In this document: piece after piece, positions 8,340-17,700 of the stretch | Layout: every line of letters begins with the position of its first letter | Numbering within the stretch: position 1 is the first letter of the stretch | Origin: Candidatus Sulfopaludibacter sp. | GTDB lineage: Bacteria > Acidobacteriota > Terriglobia > Bryobacterales > Bryobacteraceae | Assembly (NCBI GenBank): GCA_031292755.1 | Contig: JARLGM010000043.1 | Location: 1 to 43,440 of the forward strand | Reading direction: 5' to 3' | Length of the DNA: 43,440 bases | The notes under the pieces: generated by a model | What the model was told of the DNA's origin: nothing | Databases searched by the model: none | Seen by the model: the letters and a program-made list of their open reading frames with translations, nothing else | Translations under genes and position numbers: made by a program

Positions 8340-9110
8340 ATGAAAACAGTTCGTTTGCTCTTGATCATGACGTTGGGTGCCTTGGCGCAGGACGTTTTGA
8401 CTAATGACTCCATCGTCAAAATGATAAAGGCGGGTTTGGGCGAAGGAGTTATCGTCAGCATGATTCAAAATCAGCCCGGCAAATACGCTGTGACGCCGGA
8501 CGATATGGTCAGCTTAAAGGGACAGGGTGTCAGCGAGAAGGTGCTCTCAGCGATGATTTCCAAGGGCGCGGGCGGTTCTGCGCCGGCGGCTCCGGCAACG
8601 GTCAGCGCGGCCCCAGACAGCGATCTGCCCAAGGATCCCGACATTGGAGTTTATTTCAGAAAAGGCGGCAATTGGGAGGAAATGTTGCCGGAGGTGGTGA
8701 ACTGGAAGACCGGCGGCGTTCTCAAGCACATCGCCACCGCAGGCGTAGTAAAGGGAGATGTTAACGGACATCTGGACGGCGTTCACAGTCGTAACTCGGT
8801 AGCTACCCCGCTGGAAGTTCTGATCTATGTACCGGAGGGCGTGGCAATCACCGAATATCAACTCCTGCACCTTCACGAAAATCCCGATTCGCGCGAGTTC
8901 CGCACGGTCACCGGCGGCGTGATGCACGAATCCGGGGGAGCCACTCGCGACGTGATCCCGTTCGAGGGCAAGAGAGTGGCCAAGGGTGTTTATAAAGTAG
9001 TGCTCCCCAAAATGGGCGCCGGCGAGTACGGTTTCCTGCCGCCGGGCGCGGGGACGGCGCACAGCAGCGCGTCGATCGGCAAGATTTATACCTTCCGGCT
9101 GCTGGAATAA
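8340..9110 (+). CDS. Secreted acidobacterial protein, unknown function
   Basis: The 256-residue protein begins with a short signal peptide (MKTVRLLLIMTLGALAQ). Residues about 20-75 form a small helical module (NDSIVKMIKAGLGEGVIVSM, then a Gln-Pro-Gly turn and KGQGVSEKVLSAMI). I recognise this module from many secreted acidobacterial proteins; it binds an unknown partner. An Ala/Pro linker follows, then a beta-rich domain from about residue 100 (IGVYFRKGGNWEEMLPEVV, LEVLIYVPEGVAITEYQLL) to the end. No catalytic motif is visible. The ATG has AAGGTAGG a few bases upstream. The 3' end overlaps the convergent aldo/keto reductase gene by 25 bases. Confidence 0.75.
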   Translation: MKTVRLLLIMTLGALAQDVLTNDSIVKMIKAGLGEGVIVSMIQNQPGKYAVTPDDMVSLKGQGVSEKVLSAMISKGAGGSAPAAPATVSAAPDSDLPKDPDIGVYFRKGGNWEEMLPEVVNWKTGGVLKHIATAGVVKGDVNGHLDGVHSRNSVATPLEVLIYVPEGVAITEYQLLHLHENPDSREFRTVTGGVMHESGGATRDVIPFEGKRVAKGVYKVVLPKMGAGEYGFLPPGAGTAHSSASIGKIYTFRLLE

Positions 9111-9856
9111 TCGTGGAAGGCTTCCCAGTTCTCGCGTAAGTGATCTCGCGAGACTGTTCCGGTGAGTATTACGGCGGGCTGCCGCGCCAGCACAAACTGG
9201 AACGCCTGCCGTTTGTCCGTTCCGTCGGCGACCAGCGACCCCATGGCGAACGGACGGTTGACCATGACCGATACTCCGCGCAACACTGCCTGATCGATCA
9301 CCGGGCCGAAAGCCGGGTTGGCAGCGTTGTACGGGACCTGCATCACCGAAAAGCGTGGATCCTCGAGCGCCAGCCAGGCCGATTCCAAGTCGCTGGCGCT
9401 GGGCCCGATTCGCGCGATCCCCAGCGACCCGGCATACTCCCACGCGCGCCGCACGTCGCTACTGCGCAGGGCGCCCGGCGTGGTCTTGTGCAGTTGCAGA
9501 ATATCGATACGGCCGAGGCGCTCCATGCTGCGGTCCAGGCTGCGCCGGAGGGCGTCGAAGGAATGGCCGGCATAGGGCTCGCCTTTGGCGCGGTCCCAGT
9601 GTTCACCCATCTTGGTGGCGATGGTGAGGTTGGCGCGCTGCGCCGCGGGCAAGGATTGCACGAAGCACCCCAGTCGCTCTTCGCTGAGTCCGTCGCCGTA
9701 GGAGGGCGCGGTATCGAAGTAGCGAATCCCCAGTTCGCAGGCGAACTCGAGCAGCGCCCGAGCTTCGGTTTCGGAGGGCACCGGCCGCGGCGCGTGTCCC
9801 CAAGGCTTGCCGATACCAATCAAGCCAAGCCCCAGTAGCGTGGAATTCCGGCTCAC
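9086..9856 (-). CDS. Aldo/keto reductase
   Basis: The 256-residue protein has the complete AKR catalytic tetrad: Asp48 and Tyr53 in YFDTAPSYGDG, Lys82 in IATKMGEHW, and His123 in ILQLHKTTPG. The fold is a TIM barrel that uses NADPH to reduce aldehydes or ketones. The C-terminal cofactor-binding part is shorter than usual; family members are often 270-330 residues. The start is a GTG at 9856, directly followed by the conserved text SRNSTLLGLGLIGIGKPWG. It is divergent from the HD-domain gene with 17 bases between the starts, so the promoters of both must overlap the neighbouring gene. The substrate is unknown. Confidence 0.9.
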   Translation of the reverse strand: MSRNSTLLGLGLIGIGKPWGHAPRPVPSETEARALLEFACELGIRYFDTAPSYGDGLSEERLGCFVQSLPAAQRANLTIATKMGEHWDRAKGEPYAGHSFDALRRSLDRSMERLGRIDILQLHKTTPGALRSSDVRRAWEYAGSLGIARIGPSASDLESAWLALEDPRFSVMQVPYNAANPAFGPVIDQAVLRGVSVMVNRPFAMGSLVADGTDKRQAFQFVLARQPAVILTGTVSRDHLRENWEAFHDYSSSRKV

Positions 9857-9873
9857 TGGTTTATGATAATCGC

Positions 9874-10485
9874 ATGATCAGTAGAGAAGAGGCGTGGAAC
9901 ATCGTCTGCGAATTCACCAAATCGGAAGGGCTCCGCAAACACGCGCTGGCGGTGGAGACCTGCGTCACCGCCTATGCCCGCAAGCTCGGTGAGGACGAAC
10001 ACAAATGGACCGTGACGGCGCTGCTGCACGATTTCGATTGGGAGATTCACCCGCAAGCGCCCGATCATCCGATGAAAGGCGAGGCCATCCTGGCCGAACG
10101 CGGCGTGGACGAGGAGATTCGCCGCGCGATTCTCTCGCACGCCAATTACAGCGGCGTGCCGCGGGTTTCGCCGCTGGAGAAGACCCTCTACGCGTGCGAC
10201 GAACTTGCCGGATTCATCACCGCCATTTCTTACGTGAAGCCTTCGCGCAGCGTGTTCGAGGTGGATGTGCAGAGCGTGAAGAAAAAGATGAAGGATAAAG
10301 CCTTCGCGCGCTCGGTAAACCGCCAGGACATCACCGAAGGCGCGCTGGAGTTGGGCGTGCCGCTGGAAGAGCACGTGGAGTTCTGCCTTCGGGCTATGCA
10401 GGATCGCGCCGAAGAGTTGGGATTGAAAGGTACCTGGAGCGGTACACCCGAGTCCCTGGCGAGCGGTTCGCCGGCTCCTCAATGA
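9874..10485 (+). CDS. HD-domain hydrolase
   Basis: The 203-residue protein is an HD-superfamily metal-dependent phosphohydrolase: a first His in LRKHALAVE, the HD pair in TALLHDFDWEIH, a further His in HPMKGEAIL and in AILSHANYSG, and the late Asp in YACDELAGFI. Family members of this type are annotated as predicted hydrolases of small molecules; the substrate is unknown. The ATG at 9874 comes only a few bases after an AT-rich TATGATAAT stretch, which may be a -10 element, so the transcript could have almost no leader. The last 19 residues (after LGLKGTWSG) do not look conserved, and on the opposite strand they spell the acyltransferase signature IEEPANR, so this tail was probably acquired by a local duplication. 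Confidence 0.88.
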   Translation: MISREEAWNIVCEFTKSEGLRKHALAVETCVTAYARKLGEDEHKWTVTALLHDFDWEIHPQAPDHPMKGEAILAERGVDEEIRRAILSHANYSGVPRVSPLEKTLYACDELAGFITAISYVKPSRSVFEVDVQSVKKKMKDKAFARSVNRQDITEGALELGVPLEEHVEFCLRAMQDRAEELGLKGTWSGTPESLASGSPAPQ

Positions 10486-10488
10486 GCG
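10425..10488. repeat. Direct repeat copy A (relic of an acyltransferase 3' end)
   Basis: This stretch begins with a 15-base block, GAAAGGTACCTGGAG, that recurs exactly at 11034. It ends with a block matching 11085-11114 with few differences. Read on the minus strand, the second block gives LIEEPANR, the family signature near the end of acyltransferase-3 proteins. Copy B is the genuine 3' end of the acyltransferase gene; copy A now forms the tail of the HD-domain gene. Confidence 0.7.
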
Positions 10489-10988
10489 GCAAGGCCTAGG
10501 CCGAGCCCGATCGCTACGGAGGTTGTCGGGGCGTTAGGTTTAGAGATCCTAAGCGCTCCCACGCTCCACACCATGAACCAGACGATGAGCAGTGTCCGTA
10601 CCACTTCAACCCACGGCAATGCATAGCCGGGCACCAGGTCACTGAAACCGGGCGGGATGGCTAGCAGCAGGGCAAGCGCCGCCGGCTTCCAGAAGTTGCC
10701 GCCCAGTTTGTGCCGCGAAAGAATCCAGAAAAAAGCGAACCCGATCAGCGGGCAAATCAGATGAACCATCGGAGCGTAAAAACGTCCGAAGTCACGAACG
10801 TGGCTCATCGGTTGCCATCCGTGTGCAAAACTCCACAGCCGCTCCGTTGTCAGCAGGATGTGCCGGAAGAATCCTCGATAGGTTGAAACCGGCAGGGCGT
10901 CATTGAAATTCACGGCGGAAAAGACCATGCCATGCGTGAAGACCGCCGCCACCGCCGCACCCATTCCGATTGATCTGCGTCTGCTCAT
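10479..10988 (-). CDS. Small polytopic membrane protein, unknown function
   Basis: The 169-residue frame starts at an ATG (MSRRRSIGMG) with GGAGG four bases upstream, which fixes the start; the longer open frame to 12032 is only a shadow of the acyltransferase gene. There are about four hydrophobic segments: near residues 7-27 (GMGAAVAAVFTHGMVFSAV), 70-90 (MVHLICPLIGFAFFWILS), 100-120 (PAALALLLAIPPGFSDLVPG), and 122-142 (VVRTLLIVWFMVWSVGAL). I do not recognise a family. It lies between two copies of a direct repeat and just downstream of the acyltransferase gene on the same strand. Its 3' end overlaps the HD-domain gene by seven bases. Confidence 0.6.
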   Translation of the reverse strand: MSRRRSIGMGAAVAAVFTHGMVFSAVNFNDALPVSTYRGFFRHILLTTERLWSFAHGWQPMSHVRDFGRFYAPMVHLICPLIGFAFFWILSRHKLGGNFWKPAALALLLAIPPGFSDLVPGYALPWVEVVRTLLIVWFMVWSVGALRISKPNAPTTSVAIGLGLGLAAH

Positions 10989-11033
10989 GAAGCCTCCACT
11001 GTTCGTATCGGCTCTTTCCGGGGGAATTCTAAA

Positions 11034-11114
11034 GAAAGGTACCTGGAGTGCTAAGCTTGCACCCGCGCCATCCGAATCCGCAACCAGCGATTCGCCGGTT
11101 CCTCGATAAACCGG
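11034..11114. repeat. Direct repeat copy B (3' end of the acyltransferase gene)
   Basis: The first 15 bases are identical to 10425-10439. The end of the unit (CAGCG-TTCGCCGG-TCCTC) matches copy A with single-base changes. Here it is the functional C-terminus of the acyltransferase (FIEEPANRWLRIR on the minus strand) and a short intergenic tail. The middle of the unit differs in length by about 15 bases. Confidence 0.7.
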
Positions 11115-12070
11115 TACACCAGCGCCGCTAACCCGATCACCAGGGTGAGGTACAGCAGCACCGAAAAGCCGCGCGACCACCGCAGATACCACCACAGCAC
11201 GGGCACGTGCAGAATGTACATGGCGTAGCTGCTCTTGCCCAGGTAGACGGCGGCCTGCGACGAGAGCAGGCGCGCGATCACGCCGCCGCCCAGCGCGAAG
11301 CCGAGCAGCAGCAGAGCGTTCAGGGGGCGCAGGGCGGTATTCAGATCGACGTTCGGGGGCAGCAGTCCGGGATAGGCAATGAGCGCGAAGCCAAGAGCCG
11401 AGCCCGGCAGATAGAACCACGAACCGGCGGGTTGCAGGCGCCGCTCCTGGAGCAGATCGTAGATGCGGGACGCAGCGATACCCATCAGAAAATCGGACAG
11501 GTGAATCAGCGGTTTGATTTCGTCGCTGATGCCGACTGCCCACATGGCGCGCGTCAGCACGCACGACGCCGCGGCAACGCCCAGCGTGGTGCGCCAGCTC
11601 GCGCGCTGCACCGCCGCGCCCACAAGCGGGAACGTCAGGTAGAAGAAGGCCTCGCAGGAGAGCGACCACGCCGGCGTGTTCCAGTTCACCGGAAGATGGC
11701 CCAGCCACCCTTGCAGCAGAAGACCGTGCGCCGCAACGAGCTGGCCCTTTCCGGGCGTGCGATCGGCGAGGATGAACGGCGCCACCAGGGCCAGGCTTAA
11801 CGCATACACCGGATAGACTCGCGCGAAACGGCTCACGCCGTAGCGCAGCAGGCTGGTGCGATCCCAGGGTGTGCCGGCATAGCTGCGCGCCAGCACGAAA
11901 CCGGAGAGCGCGAAAAATGTTGTGACCGCCAGGTATCCGCCGCGGATCACGGCATAGAAGAAGTAGGGCAGGCTGCGCACCCAACCGTCGAGCATCTGAC
12001 CCGGCCCGGTGAGATGATGCAGGATCACCCACAATGCCAGGATGAAGCGGAGTCCGGTGAGTGCGGGCAA
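11051..12070 (-). CDS. Acyltransferase-3 family membrane protein
   Basis: The protein of 339 residues opens with PALTGLRFILALWVILHH, the typical start of acyltransferase-3 (OafA/NodX-like) proteins with the catalytic His at the end of helix 1. The family text FFALSGFVLARSY, the Arg-rich loop RFARVYPVYAL, WSLSCEAFFYLTFPL with its conserved Glu, and the final FIEEPANRWLR are all present. About ten membrane helices are expected. Such enzymes add acetyl or other acyl groups to glycans, lipopolysaccharide or exported compounds. The start codon is a TTG at 12070; no better in-frame start lies upstream. The gene diverges from the ADOP permease gene. Confidence 0.92.
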   Translation of the reverse strand: MPALTGLRFILALWVILHHLTGPGQMLDGWVRSLPYFFYAVIRGGYLAVTTFFALSGFVLARSYAGTPWDRTSLLRYGVSRFARVYPVYALSLALVAPFILADRTPGKGQLVAAHGLLLQGWLGHLPVNWNTPAWSLSCEAFFYLTFPLVGAAVQRASWRTTLGVAAASCVLTRAMWAVGISDEIKPLIHLSDFLMGIAASRIYDLLQERRLQPAGSWFYLPGSALGFALIAYPGLLPPNVDLNTALRPLNALLLLGFALGGGVIARLLSSQAAVYLGKSSYAMYILHVPVLWWYLRWSRGFSVLLYLTLVIGLAALVYRFIEEPANRWLRIRMARVQA

Positions 12071-12120
12071 ATGACGGCCTCGCGAAGGCTGGGTGGGTTT
12101 GGTGATATTTTGATTTTACC

Positions 12121-12130
12121 GGAGGAGAGG
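12121..12130 (+). promoter_or_regulatory. Strong ribosome binding site fixing the permease start
   Basis: GGAGGAGAGG ends six bases before the ATG at 12137. The frame is open 123 bases further upstream, but the protein there is not conserved, so this site decides the start. Confidence 0.75.
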
Positions 12131-12136
12131 GTCCGA

Positions 12137-14584
12137 ATGCACCAGGACATGCTTTACGCTTTGCGCGCCATGCGCCAGAACGCCGCTTTCACGGTGACCG
12201 CCGTGCTCACGCTGGCCTTAGGGATTGGGGCGAATACGGCAATCTTCACGGTGATCCGCGCGGTGCTGCTGAATCCGCTGCCGTATCGCGACCCCGACCG
12301 GCTGGTTTTCCTGGCAACGTCCGACCCGCAGCGCAACCTGCCGGAGACGCAATTCACACAATTGCGCTTTGCGGAGATGAGCGCGGCGGCACACTCGTTC
12401 GCTGCCGTGGGAGCGTTCGGCGCCAACATGGAAAACGTCACGCTGTCGGGCGATTCCGAGCCGGAACCGCTGAAGGGCGCCCGCGTCTCGGCCAATTTTC
12501 TGGAGGTTCTGGGTAAGCCGCCGCTGGTGGGTCGCGGATTCCTGCCGGATGAGAACAGCGCGGTGATGATCAGTGCGGCGTTGTGGAAACGGCGGTTCGG
12601 CGGAGACCCGCAAATCGCCGGAAGGACGGCCATGCTGGATGCCACGGCATATACCATCGCCGGTGTGCTGCCGCCCGGTTTTGAGTTCCCCTTTCCGGGC
12701 GTGGATGTGTGGTTTACCAGGCCGTCGGAATGGTCGGCACTGCCCTCGCGATACTGGGGCGCCGCCTTGTTGAAGGGCTTCGCGCGCCTGCGTACCGGGA
12801 CCAGCCTGGCGCAAGCGCGCGCCGAAATGGAGGTCCTGAGCAGGCAATACAACGCGGCGCATCCAGGCATCGACCGCGGCATCATGCAAGTGGTCTTGCT
12901 GAAGGACCGGCTGGTGCAGAACGTGCGGCCCCTGCTGCGCATTCTTCTGGGGGCGGTGGCCTTCGTCCTGTTGATCGCCTGTGCCAATGTGGCCAGCCTG
13001 CTGATGGCGCGGGCAACATCGCGTGGCCGCGAGTTCGCGCTGCGTGCCGCCCTGGGCGCTCGCCGCGTCCGCCTGGTGAGGCAACTCCTGGCGGAGAGCC
13101 TGGTGCTGGCCTTCGTGGGAGGAGCGGCGGGGACACTGCTGGCGCAATGGTGTTTGAGCGCGCTGCAAGCCATGGATGACCGGAAGCTGGTGGGAGCCCT
13201 GTACCTGCCAGGGCGCGGCGATATCCGGCTGGATGGCACGGTGCTCGCGTTTACCCTGGCGCTCTCGCTGGTGACGGGAGTTTTGTTCGGACTCTTTCCG
13301 TCGCTCCAGCTTTCGCGGCCGGACCTGGCCGGCATGTTGCGAGAGACCAGCGCCGGCGCGGGCCGCGGGCTTTCCGGCAGGCGAAGTTCGCTGGGCATCA
13401 GTCCGCGGGGATTGCTGGTGGTGGCGCAGATTGCCCTCTCGGTGGTGCTGCTGATTGGCGCGGCCCTGTTGATGCGCAGCATAGTCCGCCTGCGTGCCGT
13501 GGATCCGGGGTTTCAAGCGGCCGGGCTGGTAACGATGAAGGTCGCCCTTCCCGTTACTCGCTACGATACGCCGCGGAAGCGGACGGCGTTCTTCGATGCC
13601 CTTCTCCAGCGGGTGGCCGCAGTGCCGGGCGTGCGCAACGCCGCCATGGCGATGTCGCTTCCCACTACCACATGGATCCGGACCAACATCAGCAGGGTGG
13701 AAGGAGCGGCCGCGCCCGACGAGCGGGATGCCGCTTCGTACGCAGTGTGGCAGAGCATCGCGCCCGGCTATTTCCAAACTATGCAGATCCCGTTGCGGCG
13801 GGGGCGCGAGTTTACGGCACGCGACAATGTGGCGGGTGCTCCGCCGGTAATCATCGTCAACGAGAGTCTGGCACGACACCTGTGGCGCGACTATCCCACG
13901 GTGAACCCCGTTGGCCGGCACATCGCCGAAGCGTACGACAAAGCGGTGGGCTGGCTGGAAGTTGTCGGAGTGGCCGCGGACATTCGCGAAGGCGGGCTGG
14001 CCAGCCAGGCTTCCCCGGAATTCTACGTACCGTACGCCATCCATCCTCCGCAGACCGCCTATCTTGCCGTTCGCACCGGTGCGGATCCCCTGCCCCTGGT
14101 GAACTCCATTCGCGCACAGGTCTCGGCCGTCGATCGCGAGCAAGCGGTGTCGGAAGTGAAAACGATGGAGGCCGTGTTGGAAACGTCGCTGGGCAATCGC
14201 CCGTGGGCCCTGTGGCTGCTGGGAACCTTCGCGGGCCTGGCCTTGTTACTGGCGCTGGTGGGAATCTACGGCGTCATTGCTTATTCGGTGGCGCAGCGGA
14301 CGCAGGAGATGGGAATCCGCCGCGCCTTGGGAGCGCAGCACAGTGACATTGTGACGCTGGTCTTGCGGGAAGGACTGGGACTGACCGTTGCGGGCACGGC
14401 CATCGGCATGGGCGGCGGACTGGCGCTGACCCGCGTGATGAAGGGCCTGCTGTTCCGGACGAGTCCCACCGATCCGGCGACCTTTGCCGGTATCGCGCTG
14501 TTGTTTATTCTGGTCGCCGGGGCGGCCAGTTACCTTCCAGCGCGGCGCGCCACCCGGGTAGATCCCGCGTCGGCGTTGCGTTAA
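12137..14584 (+). CDS. ADOP/MacB-like ABC transporter permease
   Basis: The 815-residue protein begins with the usual text of acidobacterial duplicated-orphan-permease (ADOP) proteins, DMLYALRAMRQNAAFTVTAV then ALGIGANTAIFTVI. It has two FtsX-like permease halves: membrane helices near residues 20-45 and 275-400, and again after about 440. The two halves carry MacB periplasmic-core domains (residues about 60-260 and 470-680). Near the end is the typical ALVGIYGVIAYSVAQRTQEM followed by GIRRALGAQ. MacB-type proteins move substrates such as lipoproteins or toxic compounds out of the periplasm when paired with an ATPase. No ATPase or PadR-type regulator is adjacent, as is common for orphan ADOPs. 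Substrate unknown. Confidence 0.9.
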   Translation: MHQDMLYALRAMRQNAAFTVTAVLTLALGIGANTAIFTVIRAVLLNPLPYRDPDRLVFLATSDPQRNLPETQFTQLRFAEMSAAAHSFAAVGAFGANMENVTLSGDSEPEPLKGARVSANFLEVLGKPPLVGRGFLPDENSAVMISAALWKRRFGGDPQIAGRTAMLDATAYTIAGVLPPGFEFPFPGVDVWFTRPSEWSALPSRYWGAALLKGFARLRTGTSLAQARAEMEVLSRQYNAAHPGIDRGIMQVVLLKDRLVQNVRPLLRILLGAVAFVLLIACANVASLLMARATSRGREFALRAALGARRVRLVRQLLAESLVLAFVGGAAGTLLAQWCLSALQAMDDRKLVGALYLPGRGDIRLDGTVLAFTLALSLVTGVLFGLFPSLQLSRPDLAGMLRETSAGAGRGLSGRRSSLGISPRGLLVVAQIALSVVLLIGAALLMRSIVRLRAVDPGFQAAGLVTMKVALPVTRYDTPRKRTAFFDALLQRVAAVPGVRNAAMAMSLPTTTWIRTNISRVEGAAAPDERDAASYAVWQSIAPGYFQTMQIPLRRGREFTARDNVAGAPPVIIVNESLARHLWRDYPTVNPVGRHIAEAYDKAVGWLEVVGVAADIREGGLASQASPEFYVPYAIHPPQTAYLAVRTGADPLPLVNSIRAQVSAVDREQAVSEVKTMEAVLETSLGNRPWALWLLGTFAGLALLLALVGIYGVIAYSVAQRTQEMGIRRALGAQHSDIVTLVLREGLGLTVAGTAIGMGGGLALTRVMKGLLFRTSPTDPATFAGIALLFILVAGAASYLPARRATRVDPASALR

Positions 14585-14651
14585 GTAGAGCGGGCTCCGC
14601 TCCGCGGGCGATCGGGCGGCCAGCCCCTTCCCCCCTGCGCGAAATTTTAGA

Positions 14652-14657
14652 TATAAT
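14652..14657 (+). promoter_or_regulatory. Candidate -10 element before the TonB-dependent receptor gene
   Basis: A perfect TATAAT lies 46 bases before the receptor start codon. No good -35 hexamer is seen 16-18 bases upstream, where the sequence is C-rich, so this would need an activator or a different sigma factor. A strong AGGAGGG ribosome binding site (14688-14694) follows it. Confidence 0.4.
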
Positions 14658-14703
14658 CGGTCCCAATTCCAAGGGTGAGCGCCATGTAGGAGGGTAAGGG
14701 GAT

Positions 14704-17700
14704 ATGTCCACGTTGCGACGATCTTCCGTGCTGCTGCTTGTATTGGCAGCTTCTCTGGTGGCACAGGAAACCCGCGGCAGAGTGCAAGGCGATGTCCGCG
14801 ATACAAGCGGCGCCGTGATGACCGGCGCCAGCGTCACACTAACCAACGATGAGACCGGCGCGCGTGCCGCGCAGGTAACCAACGACACCGGCCACTACCT
14901 ATTCGACTTCGTGGTGCCCGGCCATTACACGGTGGCTGTGGAAGCCGTAGGTTTCCGCGTCTTCGTGCAGAAGAACGTGCTGGTGGAGGCCCGCGGCGAC
15001 GTGACGGTGAACGCCTTCATGGAGGTGGGCAACGCGCGGGAGACCGTCACCGTGGAATCGGCGCCGGTGGCCGTGCAGTTCAACACTGCGTCCATGTCCA
15101 ACACGGTGGACACCAAGCTGGCCAACGATCTGCCCGTGATCAGCCGGAACCCGTTTATGTTCGTCGCGCTGGATCCGGCGGTGGTGGTGCACTCCACCAC
15201 GCAGCAGGAGCCGTTCCACTTCTGGGCCGGATCGCAGTTCGATGTGGGCGGCAGAACCAACGATAAAAACGACATCATCATGGACGGCACCGCCTCGATG
15301 ACCACGCAGAAGTCCAGCTACACGCCGCCGATGGACGCCGTTCAGGAGGTGAGCGTGCAACAGAACGCGGTGGATGCCGAGTTCGGGCACAGCGCCGGAG
15401 GCATCATCGTGATGGACATGAAATCGGGCACCAACGAATTTCATGGCACGGCCTACTACGCGGGCCGGAATCCGGCGCTGAACGCGCTGGCGGACCGCAT
15501 GACTCTGACCGACAACCTGACCCGGCAGAATACCTATGGGGGCACCGTAGGGGGGCCGATCAAGAAGAACAAGCTCTTCAACTTCTTCGCCTACGAGAAC
15601 ATTCACCTGTCCAACCCCTACTCCACGCGCATTGAGACGCTGCCCACCACGGCGGAGCGCACCGGCGATTTCTCTCACCAGTTGAATACGCAGGGCGGTC
15701 TGGATACCATCTACGATCCGTGGACCACCCAGACCAACGGCAACACAGTGACGCGCCAGCCGTTTCCGGGCAACACGATTCCGGCGTCGCGGATCGATCC
15801 TTTTTCCCAGCAGGTGATGGCGGGCTTGTGGCAGCCCAACAATCCGGGAGACGGTATCACCGGTGCCAACAACTTCAAGGGCCAGCTTTACGACATCTAC
15901 CCGTATTGGAACTTCATGGACCGGGTGGATTACAACATCACGGACAAGTTACGCTTCTTCGCCCGGTACAACTACCTGCACACCACTGAGACCACGTCCG
16001 ATTACACCGGAAGCGGCTCGCCGATGCGCTATTTCCAGGGCTCGGCGCGGAACGCGCAGAACGCCGCGGGCGATCTGGTGTGGACTATCAATCCGACGAC
16101 GGTCTTCAACGTACGCACGTCCTACCAGGGGATCAACGATTCGTTCCAGAACACGCCCACGGAAATCGGACAGAAGGGGCTGGCGGCGCTGTGGCCCAAC
16201 AATCCCTGGTATCAGTCGTACCTGGCCAATCTGCCGCAGATCTATTTTCCGAACGTCAACGTAACCAGCAGCAGCGGAACGGGAGGCGGCATTTTCTCCA
16301 GCAGCATCAGCAACTATTGGTACCAGACGCCGGAGACTTATACCATCGCGGCCCGGCTCTCCAAGACTTTGGGGCGGCACTACCTGAAGGCGGGCGGCGA
16401 GTTCCGGCGGGAGATCGTGGACGCGGCGCGGCCCGCCTTCACACAGTTCTATTTCGACGCCGGGCAGACGGCCAATACCTATCTCTCGCCCAATACAGCG
16501 CTGAGCGGAAACGGGTGGGCCACGTTCCTGCTGGGCGCCATGGACAGTAATTCCAACGTTCAAACCATCCCCATCCAGCACCCGCGTATATCGTACTCGG
16601 CGTTCTTCCTGCAGGACGATTTCAAGGTGAGTTCGCGGCTCACCATCAACATGGGGTTGCGGGCGGAACATAACGGGCCCATGATCGACAGCCAGTACCG
16701 CCTGACGCAGGAACTCAATCTGAGCACGCCCATCCCGGAACTGTCCGGCACCAATGCGCCGGCCATGCCGGCGGCGGTGACGGCGCTGCGCACCGCGCCG
16801 CCCATCTTCAACGGAGCGTGGACGTTCACCGATGCCAACCATCCCGGCGTGCTGCAGACGCCGGCGGTGCTTTGGGAGCCGCGCATCGGTGTGGCGCTGC
16901 GCATCAACGACAAGACAGCCTTGCGCGCCGGGTATGCCCGCTACGTCACGCCGACTTCCCTGACCGACACTCTGAACATTCTGGGCAGCGTGTATTACGA
17001 CGGCTTCAGCGCTACCACCAACGCCATCGCTCCCTTGCAGGGGGTGCCGCAGGAGACGGTGTCGAATCCGTTTCCCACCGGCCTGGTGGAGCCCATCGGG
17101 AAGGGTTACGGCGCATATACCAATCTGGGTAACTCGGCGAACTGGTATAACCCGAACTTCCAGCCGGAGACCAACGACCGCATCAATTTCAGCCTGCAGC
17201 GCCAGTTGCCCGGAAAATTGCTGGCCGATGTGACTTACTTCATGAACTACGGCCGCAACCTGCCCTATACCTATAACCTCAACATGGCGGACCCGAACAT
17301 CGCCTACACCGCCAAGAACGCCACCACCGCCAAGGTGGCCAATCCCTTCTACGACCTGCTGCCCGCCGATAAAATGCCGGGCACTCTGCGGACGCAATCG
17401 CAGGTAGCGGTGAGTTCGCTATTGACGCCCTATCCGCAGTACGGAGCGCTCAACGAACTGATGCAGGGCGGAGGAGGCGATCATTACCGCGCGCTCCAGA
17501 TCTCGGTCCGGCGGCCATACGCCAACGGGCTGACGATAATGATCGGTTTCAACTACAACAACGAAGTGGACCAGGGGTTCTACGATGACATCGCGACGTA
17601 CGCCCGCAACCTGACCTGGATTCCCGCGCAGACGGCGCACACGCGCCTGACCGGCGCTACCGTCTACGAACTGCCGGTGGGAAAGGGACGGCGCTACCTG

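Noticed and set aside
10989..12032. Upstream extension of the small membrane-protein frame
   Set aside because: The extension is a different frame of the acyltransferase gene; the GGAGG site before 10988 sets the real start.
12218..14143. 641-residue minus-strand open frame
   Set aside because: It is antisense to the ADOP permease gene and has no recognisable domain.
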